From positions 391,061 to 425,730 of the forward strand of contig NMRA01000009.1 of assembly GCA_002633005.1 (NCBI GenBank): a DNA stretch of 34,670 bases, given 5' to 3'. Shown here piece by piece: positions 10,304 through 19,421 of this stretch (positions are counted from its first letter, which is position 1; every line of letters begins with the position of its first letter). Made by a program: the position numbers and the translations under genes. A model generated the notes under the pieces. The model searched no databases. It was not told where the DNA came from and was given only the letters and a program-made list of their open reading frames with translations. Origin of the DNA: Phoronis australis (Eukaryota > Phoronida > Phoronidae).

Positions 10304-10610
10304 ATGTTGTTCATAACCACTGTTTTTTCACTCGTCTGTTTGGTCTGGTCAAGTAACTTGACCACTGACCAGTCAATAACCCAAATGAGAATCAGGATAC
10401 TGGGCTTAGAACAGCGGCTACATGGCATCAAATTAAGCAACGATCAGTTGCAAAGACAATTGTCGACGTCGTTGAAAGAACATCGTCGTTGTCGAGACTT
10501 CTTGGACGAGCGCTATGCAATTATTTTCGAAACCTCAAGTTTGTCGGAAAAGGTTGACTTATTGGATGCATTGGGAGACACAATTGACAAAATTATGCCT
10601 GTTTACAAAG
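10304..10610 (+). CDS. Discoidin-domain secreted protein, exon 1 (signal peptide, coiled coil)
   Basis: This exon opens a predicted secreted protein of about 459 residues with two F5/8 type C domains, a fold that binds glycans, phospholipids or other surface ligands outside the cell. I chose the ATG at 10304 because it directly starts MLFITTVFSLVCLVWSS, a good signal peptide; the GTG nine bases earlier is in frame but is not a start. An NLT glycosylation sequon follows the cleavage region. Residues about 27-65 have spaced Leu/Ile/Met (RIRILGLEQRLHGIK, then NDQLQRQL) and are likely a short coiled coil, suggesting oligomers. The exon ends AAAG/GTAAAA in phase 1. Full exon set: 10304-10610, 10778-10968, 11529-11667, 21157-21327, 22191-22342, 22868-23150, then tentatively 25062-25099 and 25914-26012. 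All joins keep one open frame. Confidence 0.75.
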
Positions 10611-10777
10611 GTAAAACCTGTATTATAAAAATACTGAACAAGAGCAGTAACCTTTAAAGGCACTTCTGTTTTGTCATTTTCGAATTCATATAATACATTG
10701 CGTTTCATTAGGAACTGGCACCAGTGCATGGTATGAGGTAACTTTTTTAATATACTCTGTAACGTTCTTTTGCTTAG

Positions 10778-10968
10778 ACCTGTCGTTCAAAACAGCTTGC
10801 ACTCCTGAACCATACATAGAGAGAAGTGACAGCGCAGTCGTTCTGTCATCTTCTTCTCAGTGGGACAAATGGCATTCGGTATCTCGTTCGACATTGAACT
10901 ACGCGGCAGAGCAGCGTGGTGCACAGGCCTGGATACCCAGACGGAATGACAAAAACAGTTGGATTCAA
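10778..10968 (+). CDS. Discoidin-domain protein, exon 2 (start of first F5/8C domain)
   Basis: Acceptor TTTTGCTTAG, donor CAA/GTAGGT; phase 1 in, phase 0 out. It encodes residues 103-166. It starts the first F5/8C domain at Cys110, has the SSQWDKWHS loop region and ends with AQAWIPRRNDKNSWIQ, the family's 'W-x-P ... W-[IL]-Q' signature just before the 'DLG' strand. The phase 0 break in the middle of WIQ/ADLG is repeated at the same place in the second domain, which supports both models. Confidence 0.85.
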
Positions 10969-11073
10969 GTAGGTTTAAGGAACTGTTATTGACGGTTTTA
11001 GCAGGTGCTATAATTACTTTAAGAGACTTGAAAAAAATCTTGATTTGTACGACTTAATTGGTCAATAATGAAC

Positions 11074-11338
11074 GCATTACAGGCTTTATTATGAGGCGTT
11101 ACAGACTATTGTGAGGCATTACAGATTTTATTGTGAGGTATTATACAGACTTTATTGTGAGGTATTACAGACTTTATTGTAAGGTATTACAGACTTTATT
11201 GTGAGGTATTACAGACTTTATTGCGAGATATTATACAGACTTTATTGCGAGGTATTACAGACTTTGTTGTGAGGCATTGCAGACTTTATTGTAAGGCATT
11301 GCAGACTTTATTGTGAGGTATTATAGCCTTTATTGGAA
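11074..11338. repeat. 22-bp minisatellite in intron 2
   Basis: About 12 head-to-tail copies of a 20-24-bp unit, consensus ATTACAGACTTTATTGTGAG plus GT. Two copies carry a 2-bp insertion (ATTATACAG). It lies wholly inside the 560-bp intron 2 of the discoidin gene. Confidence 0.9.
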
Positions 11339-11528
11339 ATTTTGATGTGCTGATGCCAACTGGAGTCAAACGTGGAAATCTGTAAACTTGGTGCAAGGTA
11401 TTTTGTCAACATTCACTTTCATCTTCACCGATGTTTACGGACACTCACGCACACTTTTTAATGACCTTAAAGACTTGACTCACTGCAAGCAATGTAAATG
11501 AAATGAAAGTTTCATCAAATCTCTGCAG

Positions 11529-11667
11529 GCTGATTTGGGAGAAATAAAGGAAATTTCTGCCATCGCCTTGAGAGGAAGAGGGCGTCTATTTGGGCACAGA
11601 TGGGTACAATACGTCACCTTGTATACCTTGAGTTACAGCGCTGACGGCATTAACTGGGAGAAGAATG
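11529..11667 (+). CDS. Discoidin-domain protein, exon 3 (core of first F5/8C domain)
   Basis: Acceptor CTCTGCAG, donor AATG/GTGAGA; phase 0 in, phase 1 out. It encodes residues 167-212, opening ADLGEIKEISAIALRGRG, followed by QYVTLYTLSYSADGINWEKN. These are the central beta strands of F5/8C ('DLG..v..I..rG', 'V..Y.l.YS.DG..W'). The exon is followed by the 9.5-kb intron 3, which holds the gypsy and Kolobok insertions. Confidence 0.9.
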
Positions 11668-12289
11668 GTGAGATGGATGCTTGCATTTATCTTTCATCAT
11701 ATTTTTTCTATAATTTGTGATATTATAATCGACATCGTTATGCTGAATGCTTTAAAATTGCAGGAACTTTTTGATGTAAAACTGAATGCATGTCTGGACC
11801 TATTTATTTGTCTGTAAACAGTGTCGCGCCCCAAGAACACTCATGTTATTCATATGTTAACATTTTTATAATAAATCAATGTTGACACCCTGACTTCAAA
11901 TTATTAAAATAATTTGCCAATTGATAGCATCTTGTTTACAGTGATAGGTTAGTACACTAGATGGTTGGAACATTTGAGCTTTCTAAATAAACTACTTAAT
12001 TGTGATTTTGATGACATGGATAATGTGAATCCATTTTTGTGGTGTCACCTTTCACATTCTGTAACATCGACGATCAGCTGAACACATACAATGTTGCAGG
12101 TGAACTTAGTGCACTGGAACCACACTACTTATAAACGTTTCGTTTTAATTAATTCGTAGTCTGCGGATTGAAATGTTGCGGAATTGTGGCTTTTTGGCTT
12201 TGCATTCCTTGTAACTGGCACAGCTTACTAAATCAATTCAAGTTGTATGCGCTACATTCAGAATAGTCGTGGTGTTGTGGCTTAAGTGC

Positions 12290-12604
12290 ACCTCTATGGC
12301 GAGCTGAAGACGCCCTCGCCTTCGCTACAAAGACACCGTCAAAGCCAACCTGAAGTGGTGCAACATCAAACCCCAGGAGCTGAAAGCTGTTGCAGGAGAG
12401 AGACCAAAGTAGCGAGACACGATTCGAAAAGCAACTGCCAGTTTTGAGGATGACCGCTGTAAGAGACTCGAAGCTGCTCGAGAGAAACGCCACTCAGCAG
12501 CATCCACCACTGTTACCACGACGGAGTTCCAATGCCCCACCTGTGCTCGACTCTGCGCGTCAAGACTGGGACTGCAGAGCCATCTTCGTGTACATAGACG
12601 ATGA
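12290..12604 (+). pseudogene. 3' end of a LINE-type retrotransposon ORF2
   Basis: After a frameshift near 12315 the + frame reads RYKDTVKANLKWCNI, then AGERPK, a TAG stop (12410-12412) where the family has Trp, then RDTIRKATASFEDDRCKRLE and, at the end, CPTCARLCASRLGLQSHLRV-H. This is the C-terminus of an endonuclease/reverse transcriptase of a non-LTR retrotransposon: a 'RYKD..K..L' segment, a Trp-Arg motif and a terminal C2H2 finger (Cys-x2-Cys-x12-His-x3-His). It is probably of a CR1/jockey-like clade; the exact clade is uncertain. Only the 3' end remains, broken by at least one stop and one frameshift. It lies in intron 3, about 170 bp upstream of the gypsy insertion. Confidence 0.75.
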
Positions 12605-12769
12605 GACACACAACCTACGTCATCTTCGGACCCAAAGGACTACCAACACCGAATTAAAACAGGAACATATTGTATTGGAAACCTGACTCTGTTGGAGAGT
12701 ATTGCTATATCCAAGTTGCATTTCTCATGGGAAGTTTATTCCAGCAATTTTGTTTAGAAATTTGAAGAC

Positions 12770-12774
12770 TGTTG
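12770..12774. repeat. Target site duplication TGTTG, left
   Basis: Identical to 17291-17295 on the other side of the gypsy element; 5 bp is the usual size for Ty3/gypsy integration. Confidence 0.85.
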
Positions 12775-12893
12775 TGTTATGTTTTTGTAATAGAAAGAAG
12801 CAGAAACGTATAAAAAAATATAAAATATATTGACAGGAATTAATAATGACGTCACAAAAGGATGACGTCATAGAAACCTATAACATTACAACA
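12775..12893 (-). repeat. 3' LTR of the gypsy element (119 bp)
   Basis: It begins TGTTATG and ends ACAACA on the + strand and is nearly identical to 17171-17290 (by eye six substitutions and one indel). At about 120 bp it is very short for a gypsy LTR, similar to elements of the Mag type. It contains two perfect CRE palindromes (12847-12854 and 12863-12870). Confidence 0.9.
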
Positions 12894-12905
12894 CCTCCCC
12901 GCCTT
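12894..12905 (-). other. Polypurine tract
   Basis: On the - strand AAGGCGGGGAGG abuts the 3' LTR, as expected for the plus-strand primer of an LTR retrotransposon. Confidence 0.65.
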
Positions 12906-13171
12906 ATTGAGCGAAAGCTTGTCTTTTTTAAGGCTCTCGGACCTTCTCAAGTTGTGTGGCCCGTATTCATTTCCCGTTGGAAGTCGTGGGTTTGGCCGCT
13001 TCTTCTTTTCCGATTTCTCGTTTGCATCTCTGTTGCCCTAGTTGAATTATCTTCATTCCTTGCTTGTCTGTCATCTGTATCGCATTCCCCAGTTGACAAA
13101 AATGTGGTATTTCCAGGATCTGTATCTTCTTCAGAACATTACTTTGGTCTCAACTGATTGTTATGACGATG

Positions 13172-14169
13172 CTAGATTGGACCACTTGGCATGACTTTCA
13201 CTTTGACAGAACGTGGGCCCATAACTCGGGTCACAACAGCAGGTACCAAGAGAGGGTCTCTACTTTGACGAGGCCCATAACACAAGGCATAACATGGCAT
13301 TCCAATGGTATACATATGAATCTTTGACACTGTTTGATCGGACTCAGCAATTTGTGATTTCGCAACATTTCTTGACTGCTTCCCTTGCGCTACATGAGCA
13401 GCTGAAGGACGTAAGCTGTCTAGCTTACAACGAATTTGTCTTCCATTTAATTGTTCGCTTGGAGAATAACCAGAATCTAGAGGTGTACGACGATGTTGCA
13501 ATAAAAACTCTTGTAACGCTGCTTTTGGCGACAAAGAAGATTTCCGTAGAGATTGCTTGAAAGTCTTACCAAACGCTCTGCAGCTCCATTTGTAGCTGGA
13601 TGGTAGGGGGCACCTGTAAGGTGTACAATACCACATTCTTGGCACCAAGCCTGGAATTCTTCAGAGTAAAATGTTGCTGCATTATCAGTTACTAACGTGT
13701 GAGGATAACCAAAATGCACAAACTCTCTTTCAAGCAATTCGGTTGTTGTTTTTGTTGACAGTGAACGTGTTGGCTGTATACATGGGTATTTAGAATACGC
13801 ATCTACCATGACCAACTAGTTTGCTCCAAGAAAGTTTATGGCATGATCAACATGAACACGGCTCCATGGATTTTCGGGTAGCATCCATGGATGAATAGCT
13901 GCTTTCGGTGATCAGTTTTGATGTTCAGCACAAGCCGTGCAATGGCGTACCAGTTCTTCAATATCCTCGTTCATATGTGGCCAATATACCACTGTCCGTG
14001 CTAGTTGCTTCATTCTCTGCATTCCGAAATGGCCAATATGAAGCAGATCCAACAACTGTTTTCGTAATCTCTTTGGAATAACTATCCGTGTACCATTAAA
14101 AAGACATCCATCTTCTGTGGTCAAGGTATCTTTAAATGTTCTGAAATATTTCAATTCTTCGGAATCCAT
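13172..14169 (-). pseudogene. Gypsy integrase
   Basis: The zinc-binding N-terminus is at 14169-13912: HIGHFGMQRMK followed by VYWPHMNEDI and RHCTACAEHQ (the H2C2 finger). The catalytic core has Asp in HVDHA (near 13870), Asp in VTDNAATFYSEEF (near 13690) and Glu in NGAAERLV, so all three DDE residues are still visible. The C-terminal part continues in another frame (13648-13172) as KTFKQSLRKSSLSPKAALQE and a 'HRRTP..GYSPSE' stretch with a late GPRSVKV segment typical of the tail. There are stops after AEHQN and in FLGAN, and a frameshift near 13570. Confidence 0.88.
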
Positions 14170-14449
14170 AGAAACTGGCTAACACTTTATGGCATATCTC
14201 ATTGCTTTAGAAATGTCAGAGTCCTTGCTAGATTCTTTCTTAAGCAATTTAGAGTTAACAGGGTTCAATTGTAGACTTACTTGCTAAACAGAACAGACCA
14301 CATTCACGTCTGCTTGTTCTTCCTCCCTGTCGAATTTTGGATCCTTACCGCAGGGTAAGCCACTCAATGCATCTCATTAGAATGATCAAATGTTTTCCAA
14401 TGTGTATTCATACTGCCAAGATGTAACGCCTATCTTGCTAGTCGATTAG

Positions 14450-14707
14450 CAGCCATAGCTGGAACTCCTTTAGTTGATCCGAAAATAGAAACTAATGGTT
14501 TGTGATCAGTTATCAAAATGAAACGTCTTCCGAAAAGAAATTGGTGAAAACAATTGCCAGAGCCTCACGTTGAATTTGACTGTACCTCATTTGAGTGTCC
14601 GTGAGAGTCTTTGAAGCATTGGCAATCGGACGTTCACTACCATCAAGATAGCGATGAAATAGAACGGCTCCAATCCCAACATTAGAAGCATCATATGAAA
14701 TTCCCAA
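14450..14707 (-). pseudogene. Gypsy RNase H
   Basis: The - strand frame reads ISYDASNVGIGAVLFHR, then RPIANASKTLTDTQMRYSQI and QREALAIVF. This is the RNase H domain found after the RT of Ty3/gypsy pol (Asp of 'DAS', Glu of 'REALA'). After a frameshift near 14540 the 'RFILITDHKPLVSIF' segment carries the next acidic residue. Disabled by the frameshift. Confidence 0.88.
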
Positions 14708-14999
14708 CTGTTGTTTAGGATAGAAATGAGCCTGAACTGCATCTGTACACAGTATTTCTTTTAAACGCTGAAAAAATGCATTCTCCTCAGCTCCCTATTT
14801 CCATGGCACATCTTTGCGCGTCAAATGGCTCAGAGGAACAATCAAGGTAGATAAGTTCGGAATGAACTTTTCGTAAAATTGAGCAGATCCAAGGAACGAA
14901 CGTAGATGGGAAACATCTGATGGGGCTGGCATTTCAAAACAGCATCAACGTTGTTACCTTTTTAATGCCATCACGTGAAAGCATGTGATCAAATTATTC

Positions 15000-15843
15000 T
15001 ACAGTTTGCAGACCAAATGAGCAAGCGACATCTCATTCCATTGTCTTGCGAACGCTGGAGTAGGTTTCATAGATTCTAAAGATGTTCTTCTGCGTTGCGA
15101 CTGCTTACTAAAAATATCATCCAAATATAAAAAATATAATAAAAAAAAAAATCCAAATATACAAACACGCCGTTTAAATCGCTAGTTAATTTGTCCATGA
15201 TATCCTGGAAATAACCTGGGGCTGAACTAATCCCTAATGGCAATCTCTTTTGTGGAAGAACTCCACGATGTGTGGATAGTGCCAGACGTCTCTGACTTTC
15301 CGAAATTAATTCAATCTGATTATACGCATCAGCCAAATCAATTTTCGTGAAATAAAAGCCGCCACTGAGCTTTCGTATAAGATCTTCAGGCAGGGGTAGC
15401 GGATGACGATCAGTTTCAAGCTGAGGATTTATCGTTACTGAGTAATCTCCGCATACTCTTAATTTCCGTTTACTTTGGCCAGGACGCGGTGCTTTACTTA
15501 TAGAGACAACTGGTGTTCCATACTCGTTGAATTATGTAGGTTCCCAAATTCCACGTTTAATACCAGCATCATATGCCAGATTCAAGTCATCCAGTAATGC
15601 AAAAGGTACTGTGCGAGGTTTTCAAAATATTGGTTGGACATCAGGCTTGAATTTTACATCTAATTCGAAACCTTTTAAACATCCCAGTTCAGGTTTGAAT
15701 AGGTCTGGAAATTCATCGCACATGATTTTGCACGCGTGCTGAAACTGTACATCAATTTTCTTGTCCTCATGACAAACAACACCAACTTTGTCATTTTGGT
15801 TGTCATCACGCAAAATGGAATTCCTCATTTTGGTTGTCATCAC
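15000..15843 (-). pseudogene. Gypsy reverse transcriptase
   Basis: It begins at CDEFPDLFKPELGCLKGFEL (15740s), continues with a 'PFAL..DL..AYDAGI' palm segment and GTPVV, then RVCGDYSVTINPQL, FTKIDLADAYNQIEL (catalytic Asp) and LPLGISSAPGYFQDIMDKL, ending at VFVYLD. The second catalytic motif is cut: YLD is followed by a T-rich insertion on the coding strand, then the second Asp and a NAEEHL tail in another frame. There are also stops near 15620 and 15530. Confidence 0.9.
15119..15161. repeat. A-rich insertion with 11-bp direct repeats in the RT active site
   Basis: ATCCAAATATA occurs at 15119-15129 and again at 15151-15161, flanking about 21 bp that are almost all A. The net insertion is 32 bp, not a multiple of three, and it splits the YxDD codons of the RT. 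Confidence 0.8.
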
Positions 15844-15892
15844 GCAAAATGGAATTCCTCATTTTGGTTGTCATCACGCAAAATGGAAGTCC
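15791..15892. repeat. 34-bp tandem triplication between protease and RT
   Basis: Three head-to-tail copies of a 34-bp unit starting TCATTTTGGTTGTCATCACG (15791, 15825, 15859). The first two are identical; the third has one change. The unit is not a multiple of three, so it shifts the pol frame. Confidence 0.9.
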
Positions 15893-15899
15893 TACAGAG

Positions 15900-16379
15900 T
15901 GCAGTGACATTAATCTTTAGCTGTCGAACTACCGTTCGGCCTACAATATTCAAATTGTGTTTGCTTACTGCTAATTCAATGTTTGCTGTATGCTGCGAAT
16001 CGGACTGTAATGTTGCGTTTGTACTGAAAATTCCCAAAACTGGTAATGGTTTTTCATTTGCCGCGAAATAGTGACTGTGTTATGGAAATAAAACAGATTT
16101 TCCAAGTTTAAACCAAACCTTCTCCGAAATGAAATTGTCCGGTGATCCAGTATCTGCGTCAAATGCCAGTTTTTTGCCGCATATGTGAACAACAATCTGA
16201 ATTGGATCTCGATCCGAAATGTGATAAACTTTCTGTTCTGGCCTTGCTAAAATAGTGCTTACTTTATCCCTAGCCTTTCTTTTGCTTAGACATACAGCCT
16301 CTACATGACCTTTCTTGTGACAGAAACGGCATTCAGTCTCTTTAAAACGACAGTCCATTGCCACGCGGTCTTTTTTCAC
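15900..16379 (-). pseudogene. Gypsy nucleocapsid knuckles and protease
   Basis: The - strand frame has a second CCHC knuckle (CRFCHKKGHVEAVC) preceded by 'DCRFKETE', the remnant of the first. About 50 residues later comes the aspartic protease motif FDADTGSPDNFI, with the catalytic D-T-G. After a stop at about 16080 the protease continues as LPVLGIFSTNATLQS and an 'NIVGRTVVRQL' flap and helix region. The order nucleocapsid then protease is standard for Ty3/gypsy. Confidence 0.88.
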
Positions 16380-16408
16380 AACGGGGACATGTTCCCTTAG
16401 GAAAATCC

Positions 16409-17128
16409 CTAAATTTCTGTGCTTTGCCCTGCCTGCTTTCTTCCCTCCTTTTCTTTTTTAAGCACTGGATCTCCGTAAATCGTTTCTTTTGCAACTTCGG
16501 ACGCCTCTTCAATTTCTGTTGCTATTCCTATGGCTTTCTTAAAAAATAATTCGTCATCTTTTATTTTGAAGAGGGTTTTTAGGACCGCCTCATTATTAAT
16601 TGGACAAATCAATCTAGTTCTCATAGCTTCCTCCTGAGGATCCTTTATTGTTGGAAAATCGCATTTTGCAGCTTTTTGTCGAATACTAGCTGCTAACTCC
16701 TGTATTGTCTCACCTGGATGTCTTCTTGTGTTAGACCAAAATTTGAATCTCTCCTAGACTACAAAATACTTCGAATCGAATTGATTCTCCATAAATGTTG
16801 TAATTTCATTGATTGTCAATTGAATGATATCCTTGGAAGGTGTCTGCTGCTCTACCAAAGTTGCAAGCAACTTATAAACTGTAAGCGTCTGATTCGTCAA
16901 GAAAGTTTGTGAAAGTTTTTCCATAGGTATGGAGTGTGCCCCTGCAAATGTTTGGAATCTGGACCAAAAATCCTTCCAGAGTTCCACTGAACTGTCGAAC
17001 GCACCAAAAGCTGGCGTAAATGTCGTTGGTTGGTGCATCAGCCTTCTAGCGATCATCTCAGCAAAACGCTGATGATTCTCTTGCTGTTGGTTGATTTGTT
17101 GTTGTAATAACGAAATAATGCCAGCCAA
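16409..17128 (-). pseudogene. Gypsy gag capsid
   Basis: The ATG at 17128 begins a Gln-rich N-terminus (LLQQQINQQQENHQRFAEM) and then WKDFWSRFQTFAGAHSIP, the conserved start of retrotransposon gag ('W..f...F..f....i'). A stop at 16754-16756 interrupts it just before RFKFWSNTRRHPGETIQEL and MRTRLICPIN, which are typical of K02A2.6-like gag. The second part ends near 16409. Its single in-frame stop makes gag the least damaged region of the element. Confidence 0.85.
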
Positions 17129-17170
17129 CTCACCCGTCTTTTTTATATCCTGCCAACTACCCCCAAAATC

Positions 17171-17290
17171 TGTTATGTTTTTGTAATAGAAAGAAGCAGA
17201 AACGTATAAAAGAAATGTAAAATATATTGACAGGAATTCAGAATGACGTCACAAAAGGATGACGTCATAGAAAACTACAACATCACAACA
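17171..17290 (-). repeat. 5' LTR of the gypsy element (120 bp)
   Basis: Partner of 12775-12893. Its CRE palindromes are at 17244-17251 and 17260-17267, both intact. On the - strand the internal region follows with GATTTTGGGGGTAGTTGGC; I could not match this to a tRNA primer site with confidence. Confidence 0.9.
17244..17267. promoter_or_regulatory. Paired CRE sites in the LTR
   Basis: Two perfect TGACGTCA octamers, 16 bp start to start, kept in both LTRs (the other pair is at 12847-12870). In an LTR this position would suit an enhancer bound by ATF/CREB or related bZIP proteins. Function is inferred. Confidence 0.55.
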
Positions 17291-17295
17291 TGTTG
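17291..17295. repeat. Target site duplication TGTTG, right
   Basis: Matches 12770-12774. Confidence 0.85.
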
Positions 17296-17718
17296 ACGTT
17301 CCTTTTTCGTTGCCATGAGTCATTTCTTGTGAACTGTAAGCCTACGACCACCACACTTTTCTCAAAAGTTTGTTCGAAAATTGACCAATCACTATACTGG
17401 AAGGGTGCCGCGCGATTTGTCAATTTTCTAGTCGAGTCTCTAGTAAAGTTTGATGGTGACGGGACGTGTTTTACAATAGTTTAAAGGCGAAGGCAACCTT
17501 TTTTCATGTCAGTTTTAGCAAAAATAAGGTTCGTTGATTATCCCAAAAATATTTTTCACTTATTTACTGCTTTTCGTAATTTAATTAATTACTCGTCGTC
17601 TACTCAGGAAGTGACGTTTCGGGAGGCAAGAATTTCGCGCCAATTTCTTTTCATATAGTCTGACTGTGAGAGCAGTCGAGTCAGTCATTGTTCTACCTCG
17701 GTTGTCGTTTGCTTTTGC

Positions 17719-18165
17719 TTACGAGTCAGTGGCAACATACCACACTGTTACTGCGTTCTGGGGTGTACTCATTATCGTCTCACGCACAGAGGAAGAACTG
17801 TCCCACTCCCCGAGTGTCCCGCAACGCACTCCCACTGGAGGGTGAACTGAGCACCCAAACTGCTTACATCCCGCCGTATGACTCCCTCGCAACCTGGCAC
17901 CTTCTAAATAGCTCCAACACAAGTCCACAATGAACTTATCAAACTTAGGCTCACCGATGTGTTCATTGGATGACGAACTGTCCTCTTCGCTGGGTGTCGA
18001 ACTGGGACTGTATTCACTACCACTACTCAACATCGCTGCAGGGATGCTTACAGGCTCTGGTCTAGATACAACAGCACAGGGCGAATCACTGCTAGTTCCC
18101 GGAATTGCACGCAATGGGGTACTTTCGGAGGCACGCTTGACAGTTGATGAAGTGCCTCCAGTCAC
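17719..18165 (-). pseudogene. Ser-rich open frame inside the Kolobok derivative
   Basis: A 148-codon open frame, rich in Ser, Pro and Glu (SSGSEYSPSSTPSEEDSSSS), then EPKFDKFIVDLCWSYLEG. The last part resembles the 'KFIVF-S-L--L' segment that follows the THAP and low-complexity region in Kolobok/THAP transposases. It is probably the linker that once followed the THAP domain at 18532-18255, separated from it by frame breaks. The end of the frame runs into the left inverted arm, so its C-terminal residues are antisense THAP sequence and not real protein. Confidence 0.5.
17737..17800 (+). pseudogene. Second, inverted THAP start in the left arm
   Basis: The + strand left arm reads ATA (for ATG) then PHCYCVLGCTHYRLT. 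This is the mirror of the MPRCCCVPGCTHYRLT start on the - strand at 18532. Both arms thus carry the same coding end, with the left start codon lost. Confidence 0.65.
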
Positions 18166-18254
18166 TGTATATAGTGGCCACAGCTCGCGAGGCTTCTCGC
18201 TTCAAAAACGCACTTCTCGTGGTTGGCGACGAGACACTGCCGAGAATCAACAGT

Positions 18255-18532
18255 GACGGTATGGTATGGTACCCTTCATCAGGCGTTGTTTCGCAGGGAC
18301 CTTCATCAATTCAGCGTATCTGTCATAATCTGACGGCAGAAAATACTTGCCTCACACTCGGTAACCTTCCTTTGCTTTGTACGTTGCGTGGACGGGTAGC
18401 GCTGCGTTCTGCACATGGACGAGCTAGCCAAGTACGGCGAAGTGTGCCATCCTTCGGAAAGCGACGCAAGGTACCCAAAACGCGTGTGAGACGATAATGA
18501 GTACATCCCGGCACGCAGCAACAGCGTGGCAT
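18255..18532 (-). pseudogene. THAP domain of a Kolobok-type transposase, broken
   Basis: The ATG at 18532 starts MPRCCCVPGCTHYRLTR, then LRRFPKDGTLRRTWLARP, giving the Cys pair, the FPKD and the conserved Trp of THAP. In another frame, near 18345, a stop codon stands at the third zinc Cys, followed by GKYFLPSDYDRYAELMK and a 'QRLMKGTIP' end that match the closing half (His replaced by Tyr). So the C-x2-H half is destroyed while the N-terminal half is nearly intact. Compare the copy at 8432-8168, where the opposite holds: the C-x2-H-F is kept but the Trp is lost. Confidence 0.75.
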
Positions 18533-19421
18533 GTTGACTGACTTGTAAGCAAAAGCAAACGACGACCGAACTTATCACAAACGAGGTAGAACAATGACTG
18601 ACTCGACAGCTCTCACAGTCAAACTATAATGAAAAGAAATTGGCGCAAAACTCTTGCCTCCCAAAACGTCACTTCCGGAGTAGAGGACGAGAAATTAATG
18701 AAATTACGAAAAGCTGTAATTAAGTGAAAAATGTGTGTGGGATAATCAATGAACCATTTTTGCTAAAAGTGACATGAAAAAAGGTTGCCTTCGCCTTTAA
18801 ACAAGACGGCCGTTTCGGTAAAATACTCAGCACTTCATCTATAGAGTTATGTTTGTTACATGATGGGTAAAAGTTGTCAGATAGTGTCCCCTCACCTCAT
18901 TTCAGTTTTTAAAAAGTTAAAACCGCCGGTCCTTTAATAGTTTTCTGCATGTTGACAATATTTACTAAAACAACTATGTGATCATACTAATCCAATTTCA
19001 TATTTCCCAAATTTTGTTATGAGTTTTCAGTGTCACAGTAGAACCAATCAGAAGCACTTGTAGTTTCATAAAATCTAGTACGGACTAACCTTTCACACGA
19101 GTACGCCTACGCCGGCAAAGTTTGTCCGGCAAAGATAACTCTTTACTTTTCGTGTGAAAAATCTTTTAATGTCATGTTTGTCATGTAGTCTATTGACGTA
19201 GATTGTGCGACTCCGACGTCGAAACCCATGATAACCTACCCCACATGTTAAGTCTAAATTCACTCTAAATAAACTCATTGTTTTCATTCATTTATTCAAA
19301 TACGCTCATTGTTTTTATTCATTTATTCAAATTAAACTGCCGGCCACGTATCAGTAAAAGTACGCGAATCAAACAATTCAGTCACGTCTTCAGTCAGCGA
19401 ATAAATTTCGATTTGCCTGCC

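Larger units (their letters stand above)
12775..17290 (-). mobile_element. Complete but inactive Ty3/gypsy LTR retrotransposon
   Basis: Two ~120-bp LTRs, a 5-bp TSD (TGTTG) and the domain order gag - protease - RT - RNase H - integrase, read on the - strand, make a full-length Ty3/gypsy element of about 4.5 kb. The double-knuckle nucleocapsid ('CRFK-x-x-x-CRFCHKKGHVEAVC') and short LTRs point to the Mag / K02A2.6-like group. A purine-rich tract sits directly against the 3' LTR. Every coding domain carries stops or frameshifts, so it cannot move on its own. It lies antisense in intron 3 of the discoidin gene. By-eye LTR divergence of about 5 percent suggests an insertion that is neither brand new nor ancient. 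Confidence 0.92.
17485..18796. mobile_element. Kolobok-like DNA transposon derivative with ~300-bp TIRs
   Basis: The element is bounded by TTAA on both sides (17481-17484 and 18797-18800). It starts AGGCGAAGGCAACC and ends GGTTGCCTTCGCCT. The inverted arms can be followed by eye for about 300 bp (17485-17786 and 18482-18796), far beyond normal TIRs. TTAA duplication plus a THAP domain is the signature of the Kolobok superfamily. No full transposase catalytic domain is present, so it is non-autonomous. Two other copies in the window share its termini (7905-8697 and 34345 onward). Confidence 0.82.

Noticed and set aside
13294-13560. 88-codon + frame
   Set aside because: Antisense shadow of the gypsy integrase.
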